Shown here piece after piece: positions 28,221-36,636 of a stretch of DNA of 64,000 bases (positions are counted from its first letter, which is position 1; the number at the start of each line of letters is the position of its first letter). The DNA comes from Arthrobacter sp. zg-Y1171 (GTDB lineage: Bacteria > Actinomycetota > Actinomycetes > Actinomycetales > Micrococcaceae), in contig NZ_CP104264.1 in assembly GCF_025244845.1 (NCBI RefSeq), forward strand, positions 1-64,000. The letters are read 5' to 3'. Under the pieces are notes generated by a model. The model ran no database searches, had not been told where the DNA came from, and saw nothing but the letters and a program-made list of their open reading frames with translations. The position numbers were made by a program, and so were the translations under genes.

Positions 28221-28964
28221 ATGCCCACAGACACATCAGCATCCCTGCAGGGGGCGACGTCGCGGCCGCTGACCGTGGCCTATGTACCGGGCGTGACGCC
28301 GGGCAAATGGATCACCCGCTGGCGTGAACGGCAGGACCAGGAACTGAGGACGTTCCAGTGTGAGGAGCCCGCAGCGCTGGAGGAACTTGCCTCCAACCGG
28401 GCGGACCTGGCGTTTATCCGTATTCCCGCCGAAGGCTTCGCGCGCCCGGACGGTGTGAACGTGATTCCGCTGTACGAAGAGCAGCCGGTGGCCGCTGCCT
28501 CAAAGGAGCACCCGCTGGCGGCCTTCGACGCCGTCGACCTCGCCGATCTCGACGGCGAGACGATCCTGGACATTGACGAGATGGGCGGGGCCGCCGTCGC
28601 CCTCGAGGTGGCTGCCGCCGGCAGCGGTGTTGTGATCCTCCCCATGTCCGTAGCCCGCCTGCACTCCCGGAAGGACGTTGCAGCGCGGCCCGTGAACGGT
28701 GTTCCGGCAACACGGATCGGAATTGCCTGGTTGCAGGACCGGGACGAGCCGGACATCGAAGAGTTCATCGGGGTGGTGCGGGGACGGACCGCGAACAGCT
28801 CCCGCCAGCCCTCCATCCAGGCTGAACAGAAGTCCTCGGCCAAGAAGCGGACCAAGGAGCGCCAGGCCCGGAGCGCAGCCAAGCCCGCGGCAAAGTCCGG
28901 CGGGCGTCCCGCAGGCAAGGGAAAAGGCGCAGGCAAGAACGGCAAACCGCGCCGCAGCCGTTGA
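28221..28964 (+). CDS. LysR-type substrate-binding domain protein without HTH, with basic tail
   Basis: The 247-residue product resembles the effector-binding half of LysR regulators (RPLTVAYVPGVTPGKW, then DLAFIRIP and PVAAASKEHPLA). It has no N-terminal winged helix. After about residue 195 it ends in a roughly 50-residue Lys/Ala/Arg/Gly-rich tail similar to histone H1 tails, which could bind DNA or RNA without sequence preference. ATG at 28221 is preceded by TAAGGT at leaderless spacing. It is divergent from DUF5997. Whether it regulates anything is unknown. Confidence 0.8.
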   Translation: MPTDTSASLQGATSRPLTVAYVPGVTPGKWITRWRERQDQELRTFQCEEPAALEELASNRADLAFIRIPAEGFARPDGVNVIPLYEEQPVAAASKEHPLAAFDAVDLADLDGETILDIDEMGGAAVALEVAAAGSGVVILPMSVARLHSRKDVAARPVNGVPATRIGIAWLQDRDEPDIEEFIGVVRGRTANSSRQPSIQAEQKSSAKKRTKERQARSAAKPAAKSGGRPAGKGKGAGKNGKPRRSR

Positions 28965-29033
28965 AGCACCGTTGATTCCACAGCCGATCCGGCACTGCTG
29001 ACACCGGCCGGGGCCGGAGGTACCCTTTCGCAG

Positions 29034-29411
29034 ATGCGGATCAAAATGAGCGGCATCCATGTGGTCGACCCGGAACGTGCCTACGAGTTCTACACGGGCA
29101 CCCTTGGCCTGGAACCCTTGATGGCCATGCCGGAGTACAACCTGTTCATTGTCTGTTCGCCTGAAGATCCGGGTGGTCCGGGGCTGCTGCTCGAACCCAG
29201 CGACAACCCGGTTGCCGAAGCGTACCGGACGGGGCTGTACCGGGAGCAGCTGCCCGTGCTGGTGCTTGGCGTACCGGATGTGCAGGCGGAGTATGAGCGG
29301 TTATCGGGGCTCGGCGTCCAGTTCCTCGGTGAACCCACCCTTGATTCGACGGGCGCCCAGGCGGTTTTCGACGACGGCTGCGGCAACTACCTCCAGCTTC
29401 ACCAGGACTAA
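29034..29411 (+). CDS. VOC (glyoxalase/bleomycin-resistance fold) protein
   Basis: A 125-residue single-domain vicinal-oxygen-chelate protein. It starts MRIKMSGIHVVDPERAYEFYTGTLG, with two beta-alpha-beta-beta-beta halves. His9 and C-terminal residues including Gln122-Leu-His124 are candidate metal ligands. Families with this fold include glyoxalase I, dioxygenases and antibiotic-binding proteins, and the substrate cannot be predicted. TACCCT lies eight bases upstream of the ATG at 29034, and no ribosome site is seen, so the mRNA may be leaderless. Confidence 0.85.
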   Translation: MRIKMSGIHVVDPERAYEFYTGTLGLEPLMAMPEYNLFIVCSPEDPGGPGLLLEPSDNPVAEAYRTGLYREQLPVLVLGVPDVQAEYERLSGLGVQFLGEPTLDSTGAQAVFDDGCGNYLQLHQD

Positions 29412-29462
29412 CGCGGGGGTGGCGGTGCCCAGACCGCCGTCCAGCGCCTGGGAGTACCCCCG

Positions 29463-31193
29463 CTAGCGTTCCCCCAGCCGCGGGCGCAGGCGGGATTCCT
29501 CCAGGTCCAGCAGCCGCTGCGCCTCCGAAAGGGTTCGGGACGCATAGCGTCCCTCACGGCGGGCCAGCAGCAACTGGTCCCGTTCGGCCTCGACGACGGC
29601 GCGGCGCAGTACGCGGTATTGGAGCTGCGGCGTCGGATCCTCGTTTTCTCCGAGTGCACGTACCCGTTCCCAGGCCAGTTCGCTGCGGAGGAAGGTGCTC
29701 TGGCGGACCCTTTCGACGACATCCGGGTCCACCTCCCGGCGTACGCCCGGGCATTGCGCAGGCTGCTCCAGGACGCTGAGCCCGGCACCGCTGAGCTCGT
29801 CCAGCAGCTTGGCCAGCTCCCTCTGGTCCGATGCCACATCCCGGCCCTGAACCCCCAGGAGGCGGATCAGCCACGGCAGGGTGACGCCCTGCAGCAGCAG
29901 GGTTGCCACGGCCACCGTGAAAGCGATCAGCACCAGCTGCTCGTGGTACGGGGTCTGCTCCGGCAGGGACTGGGCCGCGGCGAGGGTCACCACGCCCCGC
30001 ATACCGGACCAGGAGATCACCATGCCGCCGCGCCAGCCCAAACCCTCGCGGCCGAGTTGCTCGACGTCGGCCCGGCGGCGGAGGTAGAGCAGCTCGGCCC
30101 GCCGATGCCGCCTGCGCTGCCGATCGTCGTTCAGCCCGCCAGCCTTGATCCGGTCCAGGCCCAGCCGGAACCGCTTGGTCCGCCGTTCCTGGTGACGGAC
30201 CTTCAGCCGCAGCAGGTAGATCAGCGGAGTAACCCAGGCGAAGCGCAGCAGGATCAGCAGCACGGTGGTTGCCAGGCCGATCAGTACGGCATCGAGGACC
30301 GGGAGGAGGCTGGCGTCGATGTTCTCCACCAGATGCCGCAGTTCGAGTCCCATTAGGAGGAAAACGCCGTTTTCCAATAGGAACTGGATGGTCCGCCAGT
30401 TGATGCTGTCATTGATCCGGGCCTGCGCCGTCAGCGCTGAGGCACTGCGGTGCCCGGTGTACAGCCCGGCCACGACCACGGCGAGGACCCCCGAGGCCCC
30501 GGCTTCCTCCGCCGGAATGAAGGCAATGAAGGGAACCACAAAGGAGATTGCCGTGTCCAGGACCGGATCGGAGAGTTTCGATCGGACATAGACCGTGGCC
30601 GCGCCTACCAGCAGGCCGACAATCACGGCAACGACGACCGCGAAACCGAAGTCGCCGATGCCGGCCCAGATGCTCGACAGGCCCCCGGCGGAGGCGGCGA
30701 CGGCGGAGCGCAGCAGCACCAGGGCGGTGGCATCATTGACCAGCCCCTCGCCTTCGAGCACCGTGACCAGGCGCGGCGGCAGGCCCAGCTTCTTTCCGAT
30801 CGAAGTGGCAGCGACGGCGTCTGGCGGACTGACGACGGCGCCCAGTGCCACCGCGGCGGCGAAGTTCAGGTCCGGCAGCAGCAGGTAAAGGAGGAGCCCC
30901 GTGGCAAAAGCCGAAAACAGGACGAGGAAGACGGACAACGAGGAAATGGCACCGATGTTGCGCCGGAAGTCCACCACGGGGACGTTCACCGCGGCGGCAT
31001 AGAGCAATGGGGGCAGCACCCCCATCAGGATCCATTCGTGCGGAACGGAGAACTCCGGCACGCCCGGCGTGTAGGAAAGGGCCAGCCCCACCACCACCAG
31101 GATCAGCGGTGCAGCTATCCCGAGGCGTTTGGAAAAGGCAGCAACCGTCACAATGACGGCAACGCCCACTACAGCAAAAAGAGCCAGTTCCAC
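29463..31193 (-). CDS. CPA1-family Na+/H+ antiporter
   Basis: A cation/proton antiporter of the NhaP/NHE type, for pH and sodium homeostasis. The 576-residue product has about twelve membrane segments in residues 1-410, including the ion-site stretch VVSPPDAVAA near 140 and VNDATALVLL near 165. A cytoplasmic charged C-terminal region of about 130 residues follows. A 45-residue basic insert (about 330-375) lies between membrane segments. The start is GTG at 31193; on the minus strand TAAAGT is followed by exactly six bases before it, indicating a leaderless mRNA. It is convergent with the VOC gene. Confidence 0.92.
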   Translation of the reverse strand: MELALFAVVGVAVIVTVAAFSKRLGIAAPLILVVVGLALSYTPGVPEFSVPHEWILMGVLPPLLYAAAVNVPVVDFRRNIGAISSLSVFLVLFSAFATGLLLYLLLPDLNFAAAVALGAVVSPPDAVAATSIGKKLGLPPRLVTVLEGEGLVNDATALVLLRSAVAASAGGLSSIWAGIGDFGFAVVVAVIVGLLVGAATVYVRSKLSDPVLDTAISFVVPFIAFIPAEEAGASGVLAVVVAGLYTGHRSASALTAQARINDSINWRTIQFLLENGVFLLMGLELRHLVENIDASLLPVLDAVLIGLATTVLLILLRFAWVTPLIYLLRLKVRHQERRTKRFRLGLDRIKAGGLNDDRQRRRHRRAELLYLRRRADVEQLGREGLGWRGGMVISWSGMRGVVTLAAAQSLPEQTPYHEQLVLIAFTVAVATLLLQGVTLPWLIRLLGVQGRDVASDQRELAKLLDELSGAGLSVLEQPAQCPGVRREVDPDVVERVRQSTFLRSELAWERVRALGENEDPTPQLQYRVLRRAVVEAERDQLLLARREGRYASRTLSEAQRLLDLEESRLRPRLGER

Positions 31194-31239
31194 ACTTCAA
31201 CTTTAGTCCCGCCCGGGTGTGCTCCCGTCCCCGGAAGGG

Positions 31240-32016
31240 CTAGGTATAGGGGGACCAGCCGGTCAGCGCCGTCATGCCGTCCACGGTGACGCCGTAAATC
31301 GCGTAAATGGTCACGGGCACCATCAGGGCCCATTCCCGCCATGAGCCGGCCGCGCCGATCAGGGGCAGCGAGAAGCAGCCGCTGCTCCGCCAGAGCTTAC
31401 TGACAACAGGGAATCGGACCAGGGATCGCGGGCGTTTGATCCGCAGCGGCCACAGGATCATTACGCCCTGGTGGGTGAGGAGGTCGCCGACAATATGCAC
31501 TGCCACGCCCAGGCCCACCGCCACCGGCAGCCAGTCATTGTTTTCCGGGGCATAGACGGCAATGAACCCCGAGAAAACCAGGGCGAGGAACCAGCTGCGA
31601 ACCGGTCCGCCGGCAATTTTCAGCGCCTTGATGGCAAATCCCATCAGCAGGACGGACAGGATCCCCGCGCCCACCGCCACTGATCCGAAGACCGGCACCT
31701 CGGTGGTCACCCTGCCCAGTGCTGTCGCCAGCGCCACGAAGACCGCCAGCCCGAGCAGGGAATGCGTGCCGCGCCGATGACCGCCGCTGACGGCCTCCGT
31801 AAAGCGGGCAAGGATTTTGGTGAGCGGGGGAAGGGAATGGGCAATGGTCCCGCTGTGATGGTCGAGATCGGGCAGCAGGGCAGCGCCGGCGGTCAACAGG
31901 GCGCCGGTGACGACGCCGAGCGGCGTCACCGGATACCAGCCGAAGGCGTGGGGAGCGGTGGAGGCGACGGCAACCCAGGCCGCAGCGCCGCTAGCGGCAT
32001 GGTGGCCACCCATCAT
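31240..32016 (-). CDS. YdjM-like membrane-bound metal-dependent hydrolase
   Basis: This protein belongs to the DUF457/YdjM family of membrane proteins with conserved His/Asp residues. The 258-residue product has about six membrane segments. Likely metal ligands lie in ALLPDLDHHSGTIAH (near 50), GGHRRGTHSLLG (near 78) and HIVGDLLTHQG (near 165). The E. coli relative is LexA-controlled, but I saw no LexA box here. ATG-ATG at 32016 follows GGAAGGAC. It stands alone, upstream of the antiporter on the same strand. Confidence 0.82.
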   Translation of the reverse strand: MMGGHHAASGAAAWVAVASTAPHAFGWYPVTPLGVVTGALLTAGAALLPDLDHHSGTIAHSLPPLTKILARFTEAVSGGHRRGTHSLLGLAVFVALATALGRVTTEVPVFGSVAVGAGILSVLLMGFAIKALKIAGGPVRSWFLALVFSGFIAVYAPENNDWLPVAVGLGVAVHIVGDLLTHQGVMILWPLRIKRPRSLVRFPVVSKLWRSSGCFSLPLIGAAGSWREWALMVPVTIYAIYGVTVDGMTALTGWSPYT

Positions 32017-32130
32017 GGTTGAAAAGTCCTTCCAGAGGGCGGTGCAGGCGCCAAAAGAGTTTATTGAAGCTACCTATTTTTCCACGGTTTCTTCGGGCCT
32101 GCGTTCACCTTGGGCCGAGGTCACAGGTGC

Positions 32131-32649
32131 TTAGGCAACTGTGAATCCCAGGTGCCTAAGAATGGCCTCCACGATTTCCGCAGGAGAATCCGTTATTTCA
32201 ATCCGGATACCGGCCTCGTCCAGTGAAAGCGGCTCCAACGTGCTCAACTGCGAGGGAAGCAAGGACGGCGGCATGAAATGTCCGCTTCGGGTTTTCATGC
32301 GTTCGGCAAGCACCTCGCTGCTCCCGTCCAGGTGGACGAACGTAACGTCCCCGGTTGCCTGCGCAAGGACGTTCCGGTACGTGCGTTTCAACGCGGAACA
32401 AGTGACGATGGTGCACCGGCCGTTTTCCGCCTGGACACCCATCCAGTCGCGGATGGCGTAGAGCCACGGCCAACGGTCGTCGTCGTCCAGGGGGACGCCG
32501 GCGGACATCTTGGCAATATTAACGGCCGGATGGAACTCATCAGCCTCTGCGGCAATCCATCCGAGCCGTTTGGAAAGCAGGTTGGCGATGGTGGTTTTGC
32601 CCGATCCGGCAACACCCATGATGACGAGGTGCTGTGCAGTTTGGGACAT
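32131..32649 (-). CDS. gntK: Gluconokinase
   Basis: Phosphorylates gluconate to 6-phosphogluconate, feeding the pentose-phosphate or Entner-Doudoroff routes. The 172-residue product has the P-loop GVAGSGKTT near residues 12-20, EADEFHPAVNIAKMSAGVPLDDDDRWPWL, and CSALKRTYRNVL, all diagnostic of the small GntK family. ATG at 32649 follows AAGGAGATT. It is divergent from a FadR-type regulator, probably its gluconate-responsive repressor. No gluconate permease is seen next to it. Confidence 0.94.
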   Translation of the reverse strand: MSQTAQHLVIMGVAGSGKTTIANLLSKRLGWIAAEADEFHPAVNIAKMSAGVPLDDDDRWPWLYAIRDWMGVQAENGRCTIVTCSALKRTYRNVLAQATGDVTFVHLDGSSEVLAERMKTRSGHFMPPSLLPSQLSTLEPLSLDEAGIRIEITDSPAEIVEAILRHLGFTVA

Positions 32650-32718
32650 TGAAATCTCCTTGGGACGCCGTTGTCGCGGGTTCGGACCGGTTTGCTGACC
32701 CGAACTTCTGAGCACAAA

Positions 32719-32727
32719 GGTATCACC
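32719..32727. promoter_or_regulatory. Candidate operator in the gntK-regulator gap
   Basis: GGTATCACC is a short GGT-N3-ACC dyad of the kind bound by FadR-type regulators, 70 bases upstream of gntK. The divergent gap 32650-32910 also holds ATTC-TAGG-GAAT near 32868-32879. No site can be chosen with certainty. Confidence 0.25.
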
Positions 32728-32910
32728 AACTGATGGAGCGGGACCGGATGAATCGGGGCACCGTTGGCGGCTGATCAAAGGCGGGCCTCGGAGGCTAGGC
32801 TGAAGCAGGGGGCGGGTGGCCGGTCTCAGCGGTATCCCCGCCGATTAGGCGCCCCCACTCATATGCATTCTAGGGAATATACAAAGGAACGTAGCTGGAA
32901 AGATGCGGAT

Positions 32911-33615
32911 ATGAACGAACATGCCGGCCCGCCGGCCGCGGTCCTGAACGCCCGGATCATCGAGGTCCTGGGCCAGGACATAACCTCCGGCGTGCTTGCC
33001 CCGGGGGACCGGCTCACGCTTGACGGGCTGCAGCAGGAGTTCGGAGTTTCCCGAACCGTGGTCCGCGACTGCATGCGGATCCTCGAGTCCATGAACCTGG
33101 TGTATTCCAAGCGCCGGGTCGGCATTGTGGTGCAGGAACCCCAGCTGTGGAATGTGTTCGATCCGCGGATCATCAAGTGGCGCCTGGCCGGGCCGGGCCG
33201 GGCGGAGCAGTTCCGCACCCTGACCGAACTGCGGGTGGGGGTGGAGCCGGTAGCCGCGGCGGCCGCAGCCAGTCACGCGGCACCAGCTGAGCGGGACCGG
33301 ATGGTGGAGCTGGCCGCGGAGCTTCGAAGGCTCGGCGAAGCGGGGGAGCTGGATGAGTTCCTGCAGGCCGATATTGAATTCCATACGTTGCTGCTGCGTT
33401 CCAGCGGCAACGACATGTTCGCCTCGCTTCAGGACGTGGTTGCCGAAGTGCTTACCGGCCGCACCCGGCAGGGCATGATGCCGGCGAACCCGAGCGAGGC
33501 TGCCCTCCGGGGGCATGTGCTGGTGGCGGACGCCGTCGCCGCCGGCGACGGCGCTGCCGCGCTGGCGCACATGATGGATCTACTGGAAGAAGTACGGCAG
33601 GCGATCGCGGGTTAG
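32911..33615 (+). CDS. FadR-type GntR-family regulator, probable gluconate repressor
   Basis: The 234-residue product has an N-terminal winged helix-turn-helix (about 10-75, with LTLDGLQQEFGVSRTVVRDCMRILE). A helical FCD effector domain follows (about 90-230), with the metal-binding pattern (Asp/His residues in ADIEFHTLLLRSSGN and GHVLVADAV). Gluconate-type repressors of this subfamily bind a gluconate metabolite. I chose ATG at 32911 behind GGAAAG; the open frame upstream lacks family similarity. Divergence from gntK is the main argument for its target. Confidence 0.87.
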   Translation: MNEHAGPPAAVLNARIIEVLGQDITSGVLAPGDRLTLDGLQQEFGVSRTVVRDCMRILESMNLVYSKRRVGIVVQEPQLWNVFDPRIIKWRLAGPGRAEQFRTLTELRVGVEPVAAAAAASHAAPAERDRMVELAAELRRLGEAGELDEFLQADIEFHTLLLRSSGNDMFASLQDVVAEVLTGRTRQGMMPANPSEAALRGHVLVADAVAAGDGAAALAHMMDLLEEVRQAIAG

Positions 33616-33663
33616 CCGAGCCACTGGGCGTAGCTGGCTGCCGGCAGTGCGGGGGACGGCAAA

Positions 33664-33699
33664 GGCCGGCGCACCCCGTGGAAAAGGGATACGCCGGCC
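33664..33699 (-). terminator. Hairpin after dps
   Basis: The inverted repeat GGCCGGCG (33664-33671) / CGCCGGCC (33692-33699) has a 20-base loop, just past the dps stop. On the minus strand it is followed by TTTGCC. It may serve both convergent genes. Confidence 0.5.
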
Positions 33700-33713
33700 C
33701 GGAAGCCGGAGTC

Positions 33714-34211
33714 CTAGCGGGTCGGTTTCAGGTTGCTGTCTTCGGGTGTGACTACCTCTGCCGTGGCGGAAATGTTCTCGGCATCCACCATCCAGGCGTA
33801 CTGCTCCAGCTTGGCAATAAAGCCGTGCAGGATGTCCGCAGTGGTCGGATCCTCTTCGTCCACCTGGTCGTGCACGTCGCGCATGGTCTTGACGACGGCC
33901 TCGAGCATGGCGACCACGTGCGTCACGGTATCGCGGGTGTCAACCAGTCCGGCGGGGAACGGCGGCAGGCTGGTGCCGTTGGCCACTGCCACGCTTCGGC
34001 CGTCCGGAACGGCGCGGAGGGCACGCATGCGCTCGGCCAGTTCATCCGCGAAGATGCGCGCGTCGTCAATGATCTCGTCAAGCTGCAGGTGCAGGTCCCG
34101 GAAGTTCTTACCTACTACGTTCCAGTGGGCCTGCTTGCCCTGCAGGTGCAGTTCGATCATGTCCACCAGGACGGCCTGCAGGTTGGTGGTCAGCTCTTCA
34201 GATGCCTTCAT
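33714..34211 (-). CDS. dps: Dps-family DNA-protecting ferritin
   Basis: Dps forms dodecamers that bind DNA and oxidise and store iron, protecting the chromosome from peroxide. The 165-residue product is a single ferritin-like four-helix bundle. The ferroxidase residues appear in GKQAHWNVVGKNFRDLHLQLDEIIDDARIF (His in AHW, Asp/Glu in LDEIIDD). ATG at 34211 follows GGAGGAAAC; an upstream open frame is not supported. It fits the stress character of the following 18 kb. No Fur or PerR box was recognised upstream. Confidence 0.95.
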   Translation of the reverse strand: MKASEELTTNLQAVLVDMIELHLQGKQAHWNVVGKNFRDLHLQLDEIIDDARIFADELAERMRALRAVPDGRSVAVANGTSLPPFPAGLVDTRDTVTHVVAMLEAVVKTMRDVHDQVDEEDPTTADILHGFIAKLEQYAWMVDAENISATAEVVTPEDSNLKPTR

Positions 34212-34389
34212 GTTTCCTCCAGATATTGACGAAAAATGAGTACTGGACTCACCTGCCGGAAAAAGTCCGGACACTGCAGTGCACAGCGCCGCCGGCAGGT
34301 GGATTGTTCCCCAGCCTAACCCCGGGACGCAGCTCGGAACAGAATGGACCGGTTCCCGGGACAGCTAATATAAGCAACCTTACTTCCAG

Positions 34390-34418
34390 TTGAAGTGACT
34401 TGTCGTCCTGTGTACGGT
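34390..34418 (+). promoter_or_regulatory. Candidate promoter of the SRPBCC gene
   Basis: TTGAAG (34390-34395) and TACGGT (34413-34418) are separated by 17 bases and lie 65 bases before the start codon. The gap 34212-34483 has no gene. Confidence 0.5.
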
Positions 34419-34483
34419 GAGGAAAACGGGGCCTGTGAGAAACGGCCCGGCCAAGGCAGGATTCGTACTACCGGAGGGACAGC

Positions 34484-35074
34484 ATGACCACCGTAGAAGA
34501 GTCAATCGACGTATCAGTACCGGTTACCACCGCTTACAACCAGTGGACCCAGTTCGAGTCCTTCCCCCACTTCATGGGCGGCGTTCTCTCCATTACCCAG
34601 CTTTCGGACACCACCACACACTGGGTCACCAAGGTGGCCGGCGTCGAGCGGGAATTCGACACGGAAATCACCGAGCAGCACCCGGATGAGCGGGTCGCCT
34701 GGAAGAGTACGGACGGAAAGTCCCATGCCGGCGTCGTAACGTTCCACCGCCTGGGCGACGCCGAGACCCGGGTGACCGTCCAGCTGGACTGGGATCCCGA
34801 AAACATCGTTGAGAAGCTGGGGTCCGTGGTCGGCGCCGATGACCGGCAGGTCAAGGCCGACCTCGCTCGTTTCAAGGAATTCATTGAAAGCCGCGGATCG
34901 GAAACGGGTTCGTGGCGGGGAAATGTTGACGCCCCCGGTAATGCCGCCACCGGCGCGGCCGGCACGGCTCCCGTAGGACCTACCTCCACCGACACATCGC
35001 GGCTGGCGGCAGCCCCGGACGCGGATCCGGCGATGGATGACCCGGAATCCGGCGGACCCCGGGCCGGCCTCTAG
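34484..35074 (+). CDS. SRPBCC (polyketide cyclase/dehydrase-like) protein
   Basis: The 196-residue product has an SRPBCC lipid/hydrophobe-binding fold in residues 1-145. The typical start is TTVEESIDVSVPVTTAYNQWTQFESFPHFM, followed by ITEQHPDERVAWKS. An unstructured Gly/Ala/Pro-rich tail of about 45 residues ends the protein. The ligand is unknown; actinobacterial relatives are often stress induced. GGAGGGACAGC directly before ATG at 34484 is an excellent ribosome site. It is divergent from dps, ends at a strong bidirectional terminator, and has a second SRPBCC-fold relative at 51885. Confidence 0.88.
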   Translation: MTTVEESIDVSVPVTTAYNQWTQFESFPHFMGGVLSITQLSDTTTHWVTKVAGVEREFDTEITEQHPDERVAWKSTDGKSHAGVVTFHRLGDAETRVTVQLDWDPENIVEKLGSVVGADDRQVKADLARFKEFIESRGSETGSWRGNVDAPGNAATGAAGTAPVGPTSTDTSRLAAAPDADPAMDDPESGGPRAGL

Positions 35075-35091
35075 CTGCCCGGCTGGTTAAG

Positions 35092-35133
35092 CAAAGACTG
35101 CGGATGCCTGCAAGGCATCCGCAGTCTTTGGTT
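35092..35133. terminator. Bidirectional terminator between SRPBCC and FAD/Rieske genes
   Basis: An 18-base perfect inverted repeat (35092-35109 with 35113-35130) has a GCA loop and CAAAG/CTTTG ends, between convergent genes. Confidence 0.88.
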
Positions 35134-35150
35134 AAAACCGGGTCCGGAGA

Positions 35151-36635
35151 TCAGGCGGGATCGAGGTTCTTAACCGCGGGACCTTCCAGCAGCGTTCCCT
35201 TGGCCGTGAACCGGGAGCCGTGCAGCGGACAATCCCAGGACTGTTCGGCGTCGTTCCAGTTCAAGACCCCCTTGAGGTGCGGGCACACGGCCGACACCCG
35301 GCTGGTCTCGCCTGCGACGGTGCAGGTACCCACCGGCTTGCCGTTCTCCCGGGACACCACACCCTGCCCCTCCGGCGGGGCCGTGTCGGTGCTGTTGACC
35401 AGTCCGGCGGCCCAGCCGGTGAGCATGGAGAGCCCCACCTCGGCGTTGTCACGCAGGGTGGACGCGGCATCCAGCGGGGCCACCCGGGGCTTGTACAGCT
35501 CGCGCGCCCACGGGTTCTCTCCGCCGAGAATCTCCGCGCTCAGGGCCAGAGACGCCGCGACGGCATTGGTCATGCCCCACTTGTTGTAACCGGTGGCTAC
35601 ATAGATGTTGGATCCCATCAGCGGCAACTGCCCGACGTAGGGCAGGCTGCGTGCCGGCGAGTAATCCTGCGCCGACCAGGCATAGCTGGCCGCGCTTGCC
35701 ACCGCGAAGTTCTCCGCGGTCCAGTCCACCAGATCGTCCACCAGTTCCTGGGTGTGCTTTTTCCGCCCGACCGTGTGCCCGTTGCCCCCGGCGAGCAGGT
35801 AGGAAATACCGTCTGCCTCCGCGGTCCGCAGGGAGCGGGTGGGCGAATCGACGGAGAGATACATGCCCTGCGGAACCGTTCCCGTCACCGGCAGGGCCAC
35901 TGCGTAGGAACGCTCGGGTTTCAGGACGGCAAAGTAGCCGCCGCGGTCCAGGATCGGGATGCCGGTGGCCAGCACCAGGTGCCGCGCCGTGACCTCGCCC
36001 TGGCTGGTTCCGACCTTGATGCCGGCACCCTCCTCGTGGCGCGCGCCGGTCACCCGGACGCCCTCGATCAGGGTGCCGCCGTGAGCGCGGTAATCCTTGG
36101 CCAGGCCGGCCAGCACCGTCATCGGCTGGATCTGCGCCTGGTCGCGAAGCCGCAGGGCGCCCGTGGTTTCAAAGGGAAGCTCGGTCTCCGTGGTGAACTC
36201 GACGTCGAGCCCGGCGGCCTTGGCTGCCTCGTGTTCCTTCCGCAGGCTCTTGAGTCCCTGCTCGGTGGTGGCGTAGGTGTACGCGTCCCGGACCTCGTAG
36301 CCAATCCCGTTTTCGTCGCAGAAGCGCAGCAGCCAGCTTTGTCCCTGCCGGTTGGCTTCCACATACTGGCGGGCAGTCTCCGCGTTATGGTGCGACGTGA
36401 TGCTGGACAGCTGTGTTCCCTGCAGGAGGGAAACCTTGGCCGTGGTGTTGCCTGTAGCGACCGCACCTACCGTGCGTGCTTCCAGGATGGCCACGCGCTG
36501 TCCGCTGCGTGCCAGCAGGGCTGCCGTGGTGAGGCCGGTGAGTCCGGCGCCGACCACCACGGTGTCGTAGGACGCCTCGGGGTCGAAGGGATCAGAGGGT
36601 ATAACGGGCGCGGTATCGAGCCATAGAGATTTCAA
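35151..36635 (-). CDS. FAD-dependent oxidoreductase with C-terminal Rieske [2Fe-2S] domain
   Basis: The 494-residue product joins a DadA/glycine-oxidase-like FAD domain (VVVGAGLTGLTTAALLARSG near 18-37) with a C-terminal Rieske domain. The cluster ligands are CPH and CPLH, 17 residues apart. The protein could pass electrons between FAD and the iron-sulfur centre; the substrate is unknown. The start is TTG at 36635, behind GAAGGAT and one base after the SDR stop. The open frame continues inside the SDR gene but lacks homology there. It is co-transcribed with the SDR. Confidence 0.88.
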   Translation of the reverse strand: MKSLWLDTAPVIPSDPFDPEASYDTVVVGAGLTGLTTAALLARSGQRVAILEARTVGAVATGNTTAKVSLLQGTQLSSITSHHNAETARQYVEANRQGQSWLLRFCDENGIGYEVRDAYTYATTEQGLKSLRKEHEAAKAAGLDVEFTTETELPFETTGALRLRDQAQIQPMTVLAGLAKDYRAHGGTLIEGVRVTGARHEEGAGIKVGTSQGEVTARHLVLATGIPILDRGGYFAVLKPERSYAVALPVTGTVPQGMYLSVDSPTRSLRTAEADGISYLLAGGNGHTVGRKKHTQELVDDLVDWTAENFAVASAASYAWSAQDYSPARSLPYVGQLPLMGSNIYVATGYNKWGMTNAVAASLALSAEILGGENPWARELYKPRVAPLDAASTLRDNAEVGLSMLTGWAAGLVNSTDTAPPEGQGVVSRENGKPVGTCTVAGETSRVSAVCPHLKGVLNWNDAEQSWDCPLHGSRFTAKGTLLEGPAVKNLDPA

Positions 36636-36636
36636 G

